From Scatophagus argus (Eukaryota; Chordata; Actinopteri; Scatophagidae), in assembly GCF_020382885.2 (NCBI RefSeq), contig NC_058513.1:8899774-8963773 (forward strand): 64,000 nucleotides of DNA, written 5' to 3'. Every line of letters starts with the position of its first letter. Position 1 is the stretch's first letter. The translations under genes were made by a program, and so were the position numbers. Under the pieces are notes generated by a model that worked only from the letters and a program-made list of their open reading frames with translations, was not told the origin of the DNA and did not search any database. Shown here one piece after another: positions 49,743-63,841 of the stretch.

Positions 49743-52700
49743 TCAAATCTTTTTGGAATCTTTTGCTTCAAAAAGCTTCATACGCTCCTGCACAGTTAGT
49801 CCCTCTTTCAGGCTCTGTTAAAGATAAGAAAAAGAAAGTGTTTTGTGTGTGTGTGTGTTTTATTTTTGTTTATTGTTTTGTTATTAATAGCTGATAAGGT
49901 CAGATAAGGTACGTGGGCACAGATGAGACAAAAAAATGGTTATGTTTTATGCTAGCCAGCTATCAGTACCAGGCATGTTTCTGCTTTGAATGACATACTG
50001 CAACTGAAATACAATCTGTACAGGAAAACGTGGTTATGATGGAATACAGTCATGCCACACAAGAGCAATTACTGACGCACACACAATAAAAAAATTCAAA
50101 TAAAACACAGAGGGTTCAATAACTCACAAAGAGACAAAAGACGGAAATTAGAGTGTTTTTGTGTTAACAGAGCAAAACAATTTTGGAATATGAGAAATTC
50201 ATCATTCTCATTCTCAAAAACAGAGCACTCCCATTCTCTATGTAATGATAATGAGATGATTATTAGTGCTCTGATATTCCCAAAATACTTCTGCAGACCC
50301 AAACAACTTACATTTCTCCCTGTCAGCTTACTGTAAATAATAGGGACAACACGCACAGGTGATATGAAATGACACTGTGCTGAAACACCACATCATTAAG
50401 TGGTGGGTTTCTGGCTCTGTACAATGAAAACAAAATCTGCCTACTTGCACCTCTAAACCATCCTAAATAACAGGTTGTGTCTGTGTAAAACCACAATAAT
50501 TAGATGTAATTTGTTAGTTAGGGAGCTTTAGATGGGCTGGTAGGCAGACTTATTTTACCTATTTGGGCTACAGCCTTGTTTTCCAGTGTTAATGCTAAGC
50601 TAAGCTCCAGGCTGTAGCTTCATATTAACCATACAGACATGAAAGTAAGTATCTATTTTCTCACAGCACTTTTGCAAAAAAAATGTGTTTCCCAAAATGT
50701 CAAACTACTCTTTTAAGAACACAGTACGGGACAGGACTGTGACTAGAGAGGATTTTGCATGACACTGTTTTTAAATCGCTAATGCTCACACCTGTGACAT
50801 TCAACTGAAAGGTAAACACTGCAATCAGCTTTGGTGGTGCAGTTTTGGGCAAAAAGGAAGGGTTTGGTGGAGATCATGCGAGTGAGGTAAGGGCATGCTT
50901 TGCTCTACATCATGCTATACCTACAGCAGATCTTGGGGCAGGGGTTGGGGGAATCATCCCACAATGGGAGTGTCAGCTATCCCATGAGACCTGTTCAGTG
51001 ACAGACTGATGGACAAAACAGACAGATGACAAACTTACAGAATAAGCGTAAAAAAATGTCCCATCCGACCAAGTGTGGAGCACATTTCTACAGTATGTGT
51101 TGGCTGAATGATTAACAGTGATAAATCACATCACAAATATTTTACTCCATCTGTATGGTTCATTCTGAGCCAAAACGCCTAAATTTGGAGAAGGAAAAAA
51201 AACATTTAATTAAATCTGACACTCACCTTTGACCTTATGCCTCTCGATTGCTTGGATTGCTTCTTCATGAAATCTGGATTACTTTTTGATTTCATGATGT
51301 CTAAAAACACAATGAAAGTATGTCATTACTGAGAGTAAATATGGACATTGTGACAAACAAGTTTGTTTATATTAACTTCCAAAAACTCTACATGCAATAT
51401 GATTTTATTATATGGCTTATTCTGCCAAGACCCAAGGTATGAAAGAATATTTGAAAAAACACCTACGGTATGCATTTTAGGGTTAAAAATGTGCAACCAA
51501 ATCCAAAAATCGCAAAAATGTGTTCTATAAAGTTCTATAAGTTTCTATAAACTGTTGTCATTACAGTTTATGTCTCCCAACTGACTTCAATAGAGATTCT
51601 GTTTTTTGTGTTAATTCAATGAGGGGCAAATTACGATGAAAGCAACATTTACCGTATCCAGTCGTGACCGTTCCATCGACAGTCCTCTCGCCTAAAGCTT
51701 CCGTGGCAATGAGCAGTTTCTCCTTCAGTTTGCTGATGTCGCAGTCAGCCTTTGCTTTCACAATGCTGAGTTCTGTATAGATGTCCTTATATTTGTCTGT
51801 GGCATATTTCTTGTCCTGTTGAAATTCAAATCGACAACGTGAATACAGAAGAAATACAGACACATACCTTCAATAAATTATTCGCAAAACATAAAGATTG
51901 TTTCTGCTTACCCTTAGAGCAGACTGTAGTTCATCTTTCAAAGAGTGAATTTCCTGTTTAAGATACTGGATCTCTGACTCCTTAATTCGCAGCAACACCT
52001 ACAAGTTAAAGAGAAATACTCATGAGATTAAGGAGCAAATACTTTGTGTATGTGTGTGTGTGTATGCTTACACATACCTCCAGTTCATACACATCTTTGC
52101 CCTGGGTAAGTGGAGACTGTGCTGTTTCACCACTGAAACAGGAGCGCATCCGAGTGATCTCTGCAGTCAGTCGGTTGTTTAATTCCTGGCGAACAGAATG
52201 AAGTCGTACTTTAAACACGTGGATGGAAACGTTTTGGCATGCACGTGCGCATGTGTGTGTGCATTCAGACCTGGTTGTGAGCATTGAGCTCCTGGTTCTC
52301 TCTCTGACACTGCCTGAGGGCCTGCCTTTCAGCCTCCAGTGCCTGGGCCAGGTGAGCGTTCTCCAGACATTTCTGAGAGTACTGCTCTGACAACACCTCC
52401 AGTTCTCTCTGGATGGACTGCAGCTCCTCCCTAGCCAGTAAGATTATCACAATATTAACTGGAATTCTCACCTAACGTTTACCAAATGCAAACAGTTTAG
52501 TTTTTTGGCAGGAGAAACTCAAGACTAAATATTTACAGCTGCCCTGACTGCAGCACAGAGTCAACAGACTATATGGATTCTTTGTCCATCTACTGATGAT
52601 ACTGAGCAGCATACAATTTCTCTGAATCAAAGGAGGCTTAAACACGTAAGTTTTTTCCAGAAAATATCACGCATACTCATATTGTAAGCGAAGCTCATCA

Positions 52701-55700
52701 ATATCAGAGTTGAGCCCACTCAGTTGGGAGCGATGGGTCTTCTCCATTTCCTCCTTGTGTGCATTCTTCATAGCTTCAATAGCTGCATTTAAGACAGATC
52801 ACATTTAACGCCGCTCTTGTGTAAAATACACAATAAGACATTTTGGGTGTTAATGCAGTTCATTTCTTTACCAGCAATTGTGGCAGCAGTCTCCTCAGCC
52901 AATAGTCTCTCTCGCTCTTCCATAAGCTTGGAAATCTCCCTCTGATGCTGCCTTTGGAGGTCTTGTATTACCTTCTGGTGTGTCTCTTCCATTGCTGCAA
53001 ATCCACGCTCACATGTGGCCTGTGGGAAGAAACGATCTGTTATCACAAAATTCATTTTACAATTACCGCTTACATTTTCATTTGTGACTACAGATTCTGT
53101 GCAATATCTATTAGTAGCTGACTAGGCTACATGGTGTGACATGCAAAACCAGTGACAGAAGGCATGCAAGCTTTTCATACAGCTGATCTAAAGCCCAGTT
53201 GTTGGTGTTAGTAAGAGAACAAGTTAGATCAGTGTAATTCTAATCCAGCGCAGCACTCCTATGTAATTCTTATATTATTAAATGGGAAATGGTATGTCTA
53301 TTATTGCCAAAATGAAGAGGCAACGTTGGAAGACATTTTACACCTTTAATTGCCAAGGTGTACTTAAGGCGTCAACCGGTAACAGAATGCTTTGCTTAAC
53401 TGTGTAAAACAACTAGGGATGTCCCAACCTGATATTAATTTCTGATTCATTACATTCATCAAGAGATGCCAAAGGAGATATATTACAAATGGATACACTG
53501 ATTTACCTGTATGTCAGCAATATGTGGAGTATAGGTGCCCTGTGCAGTCACAATAACTTATGTAGTAATGAATAAATAAATACAGAATATAAGGGCTAAG
53601 ATTCAACAGCCAGTTTTTGAGCACAATGCCATTGTGAACATGCTAACATGTTCACAATGACTTTTCCAACATGTTGATGTTTAGTTGTTACAATTGATGT
53701 GCACATTTGTTATTCACTAATTCATTAGTTCTGCAGGCATTTGGTCATAAAATAAAATTTTGGACAAATGTACAATTTCATATGAACAGCACTAGATGAA
53801 AGATCACAAAAAGGATTAAAATTCACCTTATGGGAAACGTGAATAAACCACATTTCACAGAAACCCAACCAATTATTGGTAAGACATTTCACTAAAAACC
53901 CCAAATGTGTACCTAATGGGTCCACCGGGGAAAAAGTCAAGGGATCACAGTCATTAGGATTCATTGCTTGGGAACCATGAATGTCCGCACCATATTTTGG
54001 GCCAATCTACCTATTAGTTGTGGATATTTTTAACAAGATAATGATGATAAAACTGACCCGTTATTTACTTGAGATGGAAAGTCAGGATCACTGAGGGAAA
54101 CACATAGAGGACTGCTGTTCCCCTCTCTAGAATCAAAACAGTAGTGTGGCTAAAAATAAAGTTTGTATGAGTAGGTATTACTACAAAGATCAGGACATCC
54201 CACAAAGCTATGATTACAAGGCTATTACAATTTGCAATCTGATGAAATGCAGGCTGCAGGTTATAATCTACAAATCAGAAATCACACCATTTCCCAACTC
54301 CAAAGCCTCTGTACATTTTAGTAGACTGATAAACTATTTTACTATTTATCCACTATTCTCTCATTTATTAAAAAGAATCCACTAAGGTAAAATGAATGAG
54401 CAAAAACCTTAAGACTTTCAAAGTCTCTCTGGTATTTCTCTCTCAGGCTGGCAACATCTCCTCCTAGGTGCTTGTTCTCCAGTTCGTCCCTCATGGTGTT
54501 CATCTGAGTCTCCAGCTCCTGGATCCGATCCTTCAGAACCACCATGGAGTCCACGTCTGACATGTCATGTGCATTTTCCCCCTTCCCCTGTTCTTCCTCT
54601 TCCATTGGTGTAGTGGCCTCTTCACAAGGAGCTGAACGGGTAATACTGGGACTTTTTTTGTCCTGTTGGTACTCTTGGGCACGCTGAATGTTTTCCATAT
54701 ACCGTGAATGTAACTTTTCGATCTCCTCTTTGTGAATATGCTGGAGTTCACAGATCCTTTGTTCAAACTGCTCCTCCAGTTTCCTCACGTGACTCTCATG
54801 CCGCTCCTCCATGGTGTCCATGTCCACCAAAAGAACCTCTAGCTTTCGCTGACTGTCAGCTGTGGTCTCCATGAGGGCCAGCTCCGTTGAAGTGCGGCCT
54901 TTCTCTATTTGGCTTAGCTCCTCTTTATGCTTCTGCTTCAGCTCTTCAGTCTGCTTCTGGAAATGCTCTTTCAGCACAGCCAGTTGCTCCTGCTGCTGGG
55001 AAAGCTGGTTCACACGTTTGCTGATCTCACTCTTTAGTGTTTCGTTCTCAATCTGGAGAGTGCCCACGGTTTGTGTGAAGTTCACGCGCTCCTCCTGCAA
55101 AGATGTTTCATATTTCTCTTGGATGGCAGTGACATTATGGGCATGCTGCTGTACAAGAGCATCCATGTTCTGACCTGTCTGTTCACACCAGCTCAATTCT
55201 TGTTCATGCATGGCCCGTAGCCTGCATGCCACGTAAGCCACTTGAGCCTGGATTAGGGCTTCGCGCATACAAAGAGAGGTACTTGTGAAATTATGCGAAG
55301 TTTGGTGCCCTAGAAGAGCATGGATCATTTTAGCCAGTCCAGGGTGGTTCCCACCACTTTCAATCTCTTCAGCATACTTATGGAGGATTACTGCTTGTCG
55401 TTGGAGCTCATTAGCCAGGTTGTCATGCGCATTTTGCAGTGATTCAATAGAGTCAGCACCACAATAGGGCATTTCTCCAGCCAACTGTCTGTCGATGATT
55501 TCTTCAGCCAAGTCTCTAGCTTCTTCCATTTCAATCTGCTCCATGTAAGGAGCAAGTTCAGGGGGGTGAATATCAGCTAACTTTTGTTTACTAAACCCAA
55601 AGTTATGTTTGACTTCTTTTATTACATTTTTCAAATCAGGCCTTTTGGAAGCTTCAATAATTGCTTTCAGAGCCATTTCCCTTTGATAAAGGTTTTTTCG

Positions 55701-58700
55701 AGCTTCAGTCAACTCCCTTTTCAGTATTTTGAATTGCTCTTCATAGCAATGTTTAAGGTTTTGAACAGAGTAGGCTAGTTCTGCTTTAATGAAAGTGTTA
55801 AAGACAATTGTGGCATCGACATCTACATCAGCTGAAACATTGCCCTCTTTGGATTTAGCAACATTTGTCTCAGCTTTCTCCAGCTCTTTCCAAAATGCAC
55901 TCTCTAACATCAACTTCCTGGTTAAAACATCAGCATAAACTATAGCCAAGCAATCTTTGTCACTCCTTTTAATATTCTCTATGTCCTCCCATATCTCTTC
56001 AAGTGCTTGCAGGAGGTCAGACTTTGAAGTCTGTAATAACAAAGCCATCTTGTTCAACACTACCGCCTCAAAAGACAAAGTTTTGGCAAAGAGGTGCAAT
56101 GCTTCTTTATCTAGAGTCTCTGGGCTTTGATTTGGATGGACAGGTGGCAACTGCTCTTCCAACATCTTCTGTCCCTGTTTGATGTATAATGATGCGTTGA
56201 ACAAATCATTCTCAATCTCTGACAGTGAGTGCAGCTGTGAATCTGTGGTATCATGAGAGCCATTGAGAATAGTCCTGACTTTCTCTCGACTATTTTCCAC
56301 ACACAGCAGGGCCTTGACATAATGCTTATTGGCAGCACTGCCCTGTATCTCACTTCCACAAACTGACTCTTTATCGGGGATAGGCTTTGTTTCTGTCATC
56401 TTTAGATTAATCTTGCACATGTGTTCTGCTTGGATGGATCGTTGCTCCTCTAGATTTTGAGTGAGGTTTCTTAGTTTATCCTCAGTTGCCAGCAGTTTAG
56501 TCTCTAGAGCATGTATAACAGAGATAAACTTCTCAGGGTCACTACTGTGAGGGAATGTGGTATCAGAGATGTTTCCTTCAGTCAGATGGATGTCTTCATT
56601 TACATCCTGATTACCTTTTTGTCTCATCTCTGCCAAGGTACTACTCAAATGGCTAGAGTCCATGCCTTCTAAATTTATGTATTTTTGGCACTGAATACTG
56701 GAAAAACGTATCCTGGGTCTCTTAGCTTGACATTCCTTATCAACTGGCGAATTCTGTGTCTTGTCAAAGGAAAGACAGGGCTCTGTGTTTGGTGATAAGG
56801 ACACAGATGTTTTAAGCCTTCCTTTCTTGCTCTGCTCTGGGATTTGCTGCCTTTCCATGCGTAGGTCAGCATAGCCCAGCTGCAGGGCATTGAGATGCTG
56901 CTCTAGCTCAGCTATACGGTCCTCTGCAACCACAAGCTTGGCTTGCAGATCCTTTTCAGCACTACAGGGCTCAACCTTATCTAAGAGGCTTTGACTCATT
57001 TGACAAAGAAGTTCCTCCTTAGCTTGCAACTTCTGTTCAGTTTCCTCCAAGCTGTTTCCAAGTGCAGTCATTTTGACAAGGGCTTCTTTCAAATCCTCCT
57101 CCTTGCGTTCCACCAGCCTCTCGTACATCTCCTTTGTTTGCCGAATCTCTTCCTCTTTTTCTCTAAGGAACTGGCTCATTTTCTGAAATTCTTGGGTAGC
57201 CCTCTCATATGAGTGCTCCAGGGTGTTGTAATCAGCCTCTTCCGTTTCCAGACGATTGCGGAGCTTATTCACCTCACGGTCTGCTTCTGCAATCTGGTTC
57301 AGAAGCTCCTGACAGCGACAAGTAAGATGGCTCTTCTCTTCTTCTAGCCTACGCACACTCTCCCTCAGTGACTCAACCATGTCAGTCTTTTGGACCAACT
57401 CCTCTTGCAACCTGAGTATTTCCTCCCTGCATTCCTTCCCACCTGAAGACAGCCTCCCTCTTAACAGGGCCTCCACCTGCTGCTCAGCCTCCAGTACTCT
57501 GTTCTCCATGTCTTTCCCCGCAGTTTCTGCCTCAGCTAATCTTCTGCACAGAGTCTGTCTTTCCCTCTCATGACTCTCTTGCATGCTATGCTGCTCCTTC
57601 CTCATACGCTCCTCTTTCAGTGCCTGACCCTCCTCGGTAGCCCTTAGCCGAGCGGTCACCTCTTGTAGTCTCTCCTGCAGCCTCTGTATCTCTCTCATGT
57701 GGTCTCGTTGCAGGGCCTGCTGGCGTTCCAGGTGCCTGAGAGCCTGGTTTCTCTCCAAGAGACTAGCCTCCACTTCACGGAGTCTATCTTCACTGTCTTT
57801 TAGCTGAGCTCGTAGTGTGGACTCACTACGGCCATGTTCCTCTTCTTGTTCCTTTGAACGTTCCTGCTCTAACTTGAGCTCATTGCGCATTCTGGCCACA
57901 GCCTCTTCACTAGCCAGGATTTCAGCCATTGCAGATGCCAGCTTGGCTTGCAGAGCCTGAATATCAGTCTCATGGCGATCTACAGCATCCTGGGCTTCTG
58001 TGTAGCTTCTTTTAAGAGTTCGAATTTGCTGCTGAGCAAGGTCTTGCTTGCGCTTCTGGGTCTCCAACTCACTTTGTAAATCTTGATTAAGCACATGCAA
58101 GCGTTGCCATGGCAGTCTGTGCGGTGAAGAGGAAGGGGGTGTTGCACTCTTGAAAAAGATTGATGAGACAGTTTCATTAATGACATCACCTCACTTCCCC
58201 TATCAAGTACGGAGAACCACATCTCAAGAGTTACCAGGAAAAGTTTTCTCTTTTCTTGATGTCAATCTTGCTTTTGATTCATTGTTTTTTTTCCCCAAGC
58301 TTCCACTGTGCTTTTTCAGAGGTGACTTGGAAATGAAAAGATTCAAATGAATATCAACTCTCACCCTCCAACAAACAAATAAACAAAAAACAAACAAACC
58401 AACAAGTAAAAAACAGGCCCAACTAATTAACTTTGACAAAGGAAATGTGATGTGATACAACAAAATGACATTCTGACTCTGTGATGATTTCACTGTATAA
58501 TTTGTAACTGCTCAATGTAAACAAGCAATTAGTTTAAGTAAGCAATTCTGAAACACCAAAAAGCATGCAGAAATCAAGCTTGGGAAGGACACACAGACAA
58601 AGCACAAATGAACAGAGAGAAAAAGCACAGCGCAAAGCCTCTTGATCATGTTTCTTACCTTAAGAATATAAGATCAAATCAACTATTTTCCCGGGAGATG

Positions 58701-61700
58701 TGAAACTCCGTAAAAACCGTTAGAGAGAACTCATGCTAAGAACACCACAACCATGCATATCAGTTTCAGAGAATAAGCACCCACACCTGTTAGTAGAGTT
58801 TTACACAAGTTACACAAGCCACACATAAATCTGATCTATCATAAACCATTAGGTTTTATATCAAAAATACATTCTACACAGTACTATGGTACAGTTAATA
58901 ACATTTGCTGCACCACAGGTTTGGCCAGTACCAGTATACCAGCCTGCAAACCTTAATACCATTCTAAACATTTTACTGCTCAAGATTTCTTTGTGAAAAT
59001 TCATGTAGCAATGCTATTTGTACATGGTGTCCATTTTAAAACACATACTAATGTGTGAGTGGTGAGTGTAGTACCTGTAGTACATAGCCTTCTCTGGCAC
59101 TTTGTTCTCTCCCTAGTGCATTTTCCAACTGCTCTTTTAAAATGTTGTTTTGCTTTTGTAGTTGGTCCAGCTCCTTCTGCTTCTGTCCCAACTGAACAAA
59201 GAAAGAAAGAGAAGAAAAAATGAATCAGAATTCCTTTAACGGATGGCACAAGATGCTTTGATACCATTAAAACATATACGACCATGTTGACACACACCTC
59301 TTTGTCAAGCAGCGCTGCAAGCTCATGTGCAGGCAGTCTGTCAGAGTTTCCAGAGATTCCTAAAGCTGAGTTGATGGGAACTTGCTTCTCTTCTCTCAAC
59401 GGCGTCGTCTCCACCTGATGCCATCGATGCTCAATCTCTTCTTGGACGTCTGAGGTTCTGTTGTCATTCCTATCTCCACTACCGGGCTGCATGGCTGTAG
59501 GGTGGTCTACTTCCATCTTTCCTTGGTCTTGGCATTCAGGTATCGGTGGTTGACCCGGTGATGTGGTGTTTAGTGTGGAAATCATGCTGACTGTAACAGT
59601 ATTTGGCATTTGGGTTGCACTGGTTGTGCTATGTGAAGGGATATCCCTCTTAACATTCTGCTTCTCTGCTTCTTCTGTCATAGAAGGGGGGTGAGCACCT
59701 GACACAGAAGAGGTTTGTAGGGAGGAGGTAGAGACAGGAGAGGATGCTAATGAGGAAGGGGAAGAGGAGGGAGAGCAATATGAAGAAGTTGTTGAGAACG
59801 ATGAGCTGAGGTCGACGGTGTCTGCTCGTTCCTTTGCAGGCTTTTCTTTCTGTTCCATTTTGAACTCGGACCAGTCAAAAGTCTTGGAGCGACCCTCTCG
59901 TCTGCGCTCACGAACGCGGCTTTTACGGGGCTCAGAGGCAGGAGGAGAGGCACCATTGCCAGCTAGCTGTTTATTGACATCAGACTTGGGCGCCTCAGGA
60001 TTGGTCTCCGGGGTGGTCTGTGGACAAGGCTCCAACATCACGTGGGCTTTTATCTTCTCATCAGGGAGGGATCTGAATGAACAAAAACACAAAAGTAAAA
60101 AACATATACAAGATGACTTTGACTGAACACATTGATATATTATTTTCACATTTACATCAGCTCAAGCTACAATACAATGACATAAAGCTCTGCTAGACAA
60201 ACAACAATGCGTACATTTCGGACAGAGTAGCATTATCTAACTGCACAAGTGCATGATAAAAACCAGTGAAAAAGCATCAACATCAAAATGCTTATATGAC
60301 AAACTGAATTAGGCTGAAAGCAGCTTTAGTGTTCACAACACTCTTGATCTGAGTAAGCCAGATGTCTGTATTTAGCCTCTAAGTTTGTATAGTATCCTAG
60401 TGTGAAGAATGTGTTTACAGTTAACTGTATAGTGATTGGCTCCTGTAGTGTTAAGGGGCAGATCACCTCTTAAAAAGTGACCTGACAGAATAATCTATTT
60501 TCACTGCGTTGTGTGGAGGTGTCAGGAGGGGTCAGTAAGGGGAAAATGAGAAGGGACAGACCTCAAGAACGAGAAAGGTGTCTGCGAGGCGTCTATGCAG
60601 AAATACCAAAAATATCACACATTCTCCCCTTGGAGAGAGCTGCCCAAGAGACACACTGGACGAGTACAGAGTGTGACTCAGTGAATGCAGGTCAGAGCAT
60701 GTAATCAGTGTGACATTTGATGAGCCATCTGAAAAGTTACACCCAGCTTTTAAAAACACAAGAATAAATGTTTAAGTGGTTAAAAAATCTCTCAGTGATT
60801 TGAGCCAAAAAAACTTCATATGCAGGCTCTTGTCTTTCTATTCACTCAGTCTTCTTGCTGTGTTGAAATTTTCTTGTTGTTCTGTGACCACTCCTGACTA
60901 AACCATGACATTATTATGATCATTAGAAAAAGTCTTTGTTGTTGATCAACAGCAGGTTGGGTAGATTATTCTCGTATGTTGATGTGATTGCAGTGTGTGT
61001 CTCTACAGTGGCACAACTGACAGGGAGACATTACTCAACAATCACATGACATAGGGTGGGACGACAAACACGCCGGGGCTGACATTGCTGAGCAATAACA
61101 TCACTGTTCGAGGATATTCGAGGTATTCAACACACAAGCACTCCAACCTGGGCTTCAGAACGGATAGTTTCAGAGAGATGTTTTTCCTGGAAGCAGGTTG
61201 AAAATACCGGTTGAGGGAGAAAAAGAAGGAAGGAAAGAGAGGACGAGGAGGAGAGAGGGATTAAGATAAAATAAGTGAGGAGAAAAAAAAATATCTGACA
61301 GTGGTTGAAGTGTTAATCCTCTCTGGGTATTACCGGGTGACATCGGGGGCGATTGTGGGTCGCACATTCTTCATAATGGCCTGAATCCAGTTGCGACGGA
61401 TTCCAGAGGTCATGGCTGACAGGGTGCAAGCTCCCTCTTTACACTGAAAGCAGACAGGCATCTTGTTTAAATAAATGTCAGGGCTGTCAGGCAGCATGTT
61501 GATAAAAATACATTTTTGACACAAACAACTAAGCACGTGTTTTTAGTACAAGCCTCAGATAAAATTAAGACAGGCAGCTCAGCTCAGGAAAGTTTGCTTT
61601 AACACCAAAAGCAACACATTGACATGGGGCTGAGGAGAGGGGTACAGTATATATATTTTTAGGCTGTCACTACAACCACAAGTTTAACGCCACCTACATT

Positions 61701-63841
61701 CTAGAGTAGCAAAACAAATAACAGAAGATTCTTCTGTTTAATGTGCAATACATCAAACTTCACTGTCTAATCAAATTTAAATACTACTCTGCCAGCTGTG
61801 ATGTGTTAAATTTTCTAGGTTTGACAATTCAACAGAGGCAAACATTTGGAAAAATATGATGTCAAACAGTTTATTTCATGTGGACAAAAATGTGTTACTT
61901 TTGTTCTTGCTTTTAAGACCCAAAGCACTAAATCCTTCAGGGCTGTTGCTTTTTCACAAAAGTAGGTATCTAGCAATTTAGAATGTGAAACTGGCAGTTT
62001 ACAGGAGCCTACACACAATTGCTAGTCTAAGTTCAGTGTGTGTTCCTGTTTTAAAAGTCCCTGTTTAGCTGAAGTGCAGCTAAAATGAATATCCTGAGGA
62101 TTTACCCTACAGAATGCCTAACATGGGTGTTTTGAATGGACTGCTTTAAAATGACTACTGAGTCTTTCACCAATCTGTTACATTAAACAATCTTTTTTTT
62201 ATTATGAGTAGCTACTGTTCAAATACCATGCAAATAGCCTCTTGCTTTAAGAATTATTTGAGGACTATGCAACACTTTTAAATATATAATTGCACAAGAC
62301 TACATTTGGCTGAATCCTGTCTTCTTAGATTGTCAACGGGAACAGTATTTACAAAACTGTTACGCAGAAGAAATCTCCCTTTAAACAGAGGTATCCCTCA
62401 CCCAATGGCCTTGTAAATCAGCTTTACCGTGTGTGTGAAATAAATTAAAGATACACAGTGACCTCTAGTGGACTTTAAAGGACTTCAAGACCACAGCTTT
62501 TCATGAACACTTCCGCACATCAGAATCTTGTGCGTCTTGTGCTCAGCTCTACACAGCTTTAGCTCTACAACGGCCCCTTCCAGTCTGACTGTAGAGCCGA
62601 GAGGGTGGACATAAATACTGGAGTTATTAATTACTCAACACCAAACCCATGCTCTGCAAGAGAGACAACAATCCCCTCAATTCTCTATTTCTGACTTCTT
62701 GCAGAAAATAGCATGGGGGGGCAGAGTCACATCAAGCAAATGTAAACAATATTAATGACCTTGTAGTATGGCAAATTTAAGCCTATGTGTGGATAGAACA
62801 TAAACACCCAGTGACATTATATGGATAATGAAAACACTGCATCATAACTATATGTGTCCAGCAAGTATTTTGCCAGCAACAAGTGCTAAAAATGTTTAAT
62901 GGTCAAAGGATTATATGACAGAAGTATTTTGTCAGATGGTTCACAGCAGGATCCATAGAACTGCACAACTGTTATGCAGTTAAGGTTCAGAGCAATACTA
63001 CTATAAACACAAAATGTATGTCAATGTAAATGCATGTAATGAAGATGTGAATGTTACTGACACGGAGAAGGATGGGGTTTTTGAATGCAAGAGGGTTCAG
63101 AGAAACGAGAATGGCTGGCAACGGCCACAGCAGATTTAGACCACTATGATGTCAGCCTCTCACAGAGAGATGACAAGTCAAGTGACATGTGTCATGACAG
63201 ACAAAGAATCATTTCAGAGAGAGAAATGGCAAAACCTGATACCTAAAGTTGCACCACTTGGTGTCTGGGGCTGTTTATAGACTGGCAACAGGCAGCAGCA
63301 CTCAAGTGCAGACAATGAGACTCATCTTCACCGCTGATTAATGATGCAGGACAATCGATGACATGAAGACTCAACACTCACCAGGATTTGGAAACCGTAA
63401 TTCCTCTGGACGGGGAACTCTTTGACATCATAACATGTGGAAAGGTCAATTTCACCATCCATTTCTGAAGCCTGAGGGGAAACAAGTAAATATACAAAAT
63501 AGAGCAAAAACAACAACAACAAAAAGCCTGTTAGTTATCTTTTCAGTCAAATGAATGGTCAGAAACTGTACAGTCTCCAGAAGCCAATTTTTACCTCCTC
63601 AGCTATTGAATCCTTGTAGTACCTCAAACTCTGATCTGTCAGGACAAACCAGTGTTTCTTCCACTAAGGGGAAAAAAGACACAATTGAGTGGATATCAAA
63701 AGTCCTTGAAGAGTCTAATATGATGTTATTCAGATTGGGAGAGAAGCAGATGGTCATTTAATCCCACTAATGAAAACAATTTACCATTCCATCTTCATAC
63801 AGCTTTGTCATCCATCCTTTTTTGAAGTTCAGCAGGTCTGG
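49743..63841 (-). CDS. mprip: MPRIP (M-RIP/p116RIP), myosin phosphatase Rho-interacting protein, 5' part outside window
   Basis: Fifteen minus-strand exons: 63841-63785, 63663-63595, 63471-63382, 61443-61334, 60072-59298, 59191-59075, 58148-54408, 53019-52872, 52782-52677, 52430-52271, 52185-52078, 51998-51912, 51815-51653, 51300-51227, 49814-49743. They join in frame to 1,958 residues and a stop. MPRIP is an F-actin-associated scaffold linking RhoA to the myosin phosphatase targeting subunit on stress fibres. The first four exons encode the second PH domain ([29 protein letters not shown], then [10 protein letters not shown]). Next come the conserved [12 protein letters not shown] and [18 protein letters not shown] blocks, then long coiled coils. 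The C-terminal coiled coil ([20 protein letters not shown], then [20 protein letters not shown]) and the tail [15 protein letters not shown] match mammalian MPRIP rather than TRIOBP. The first PH domain and start codon lie beyond 64000. Large introns (49815-51226, 53020-54407, 60073-61333, 61444-63381) hold nothing else I recognise except one interspersed repeat. Confidence 0.96.
50395..50715 (+). repeat. Dispersed percomorph repeat, family B, copy 2
   Basis: Contains TTCTGGCTCTGTACAATG, AACAAAATCTGCCTACTTGC, AATGCTAAGCTAAGCTCC and CCCAAAATGTCAAACTACTC, the order seen in copy 1 at 31480-31800. It lies in the last intron of mprip, antisense to the gene. Confidence 0.7.
54408..58148 (-). other. 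mprip: Giant symmetric exon of mprip (3,741 nt, phase 0 on both sides)
   Basis: One exon encodes 1,247 residues, mostly heptad-rich coiled coil (for example [19 protein letters not shown]). Its start matches the human segment ATSPSGAWQRLHRVNQDL (here ATPPSSSP then [11 protein letters not shown]) and its end is YQRDFESLK. The acceptor (TTTTCAAG at 58149-58156) and donor (AAG then GTTTTT at 54407) are plain GT/AG. The preceding exon ends YVLQ and the following one begins ATCERGF. The direct join [11 protein letters not shown] is the known short mammalian form, so the exon is probably optional. Confidence 0.85.

Noticed and set aside
49743-63841. TRIOBP as the identity of the minus-strand PH/coiled-coil gene
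   Set aside because: TRIOBP shares the PH domain, but the [13 protein letters not shown] block, the [12 protein letters not shown] coiled coil and the [11 protein letters not shown] tail match MPRIP better.
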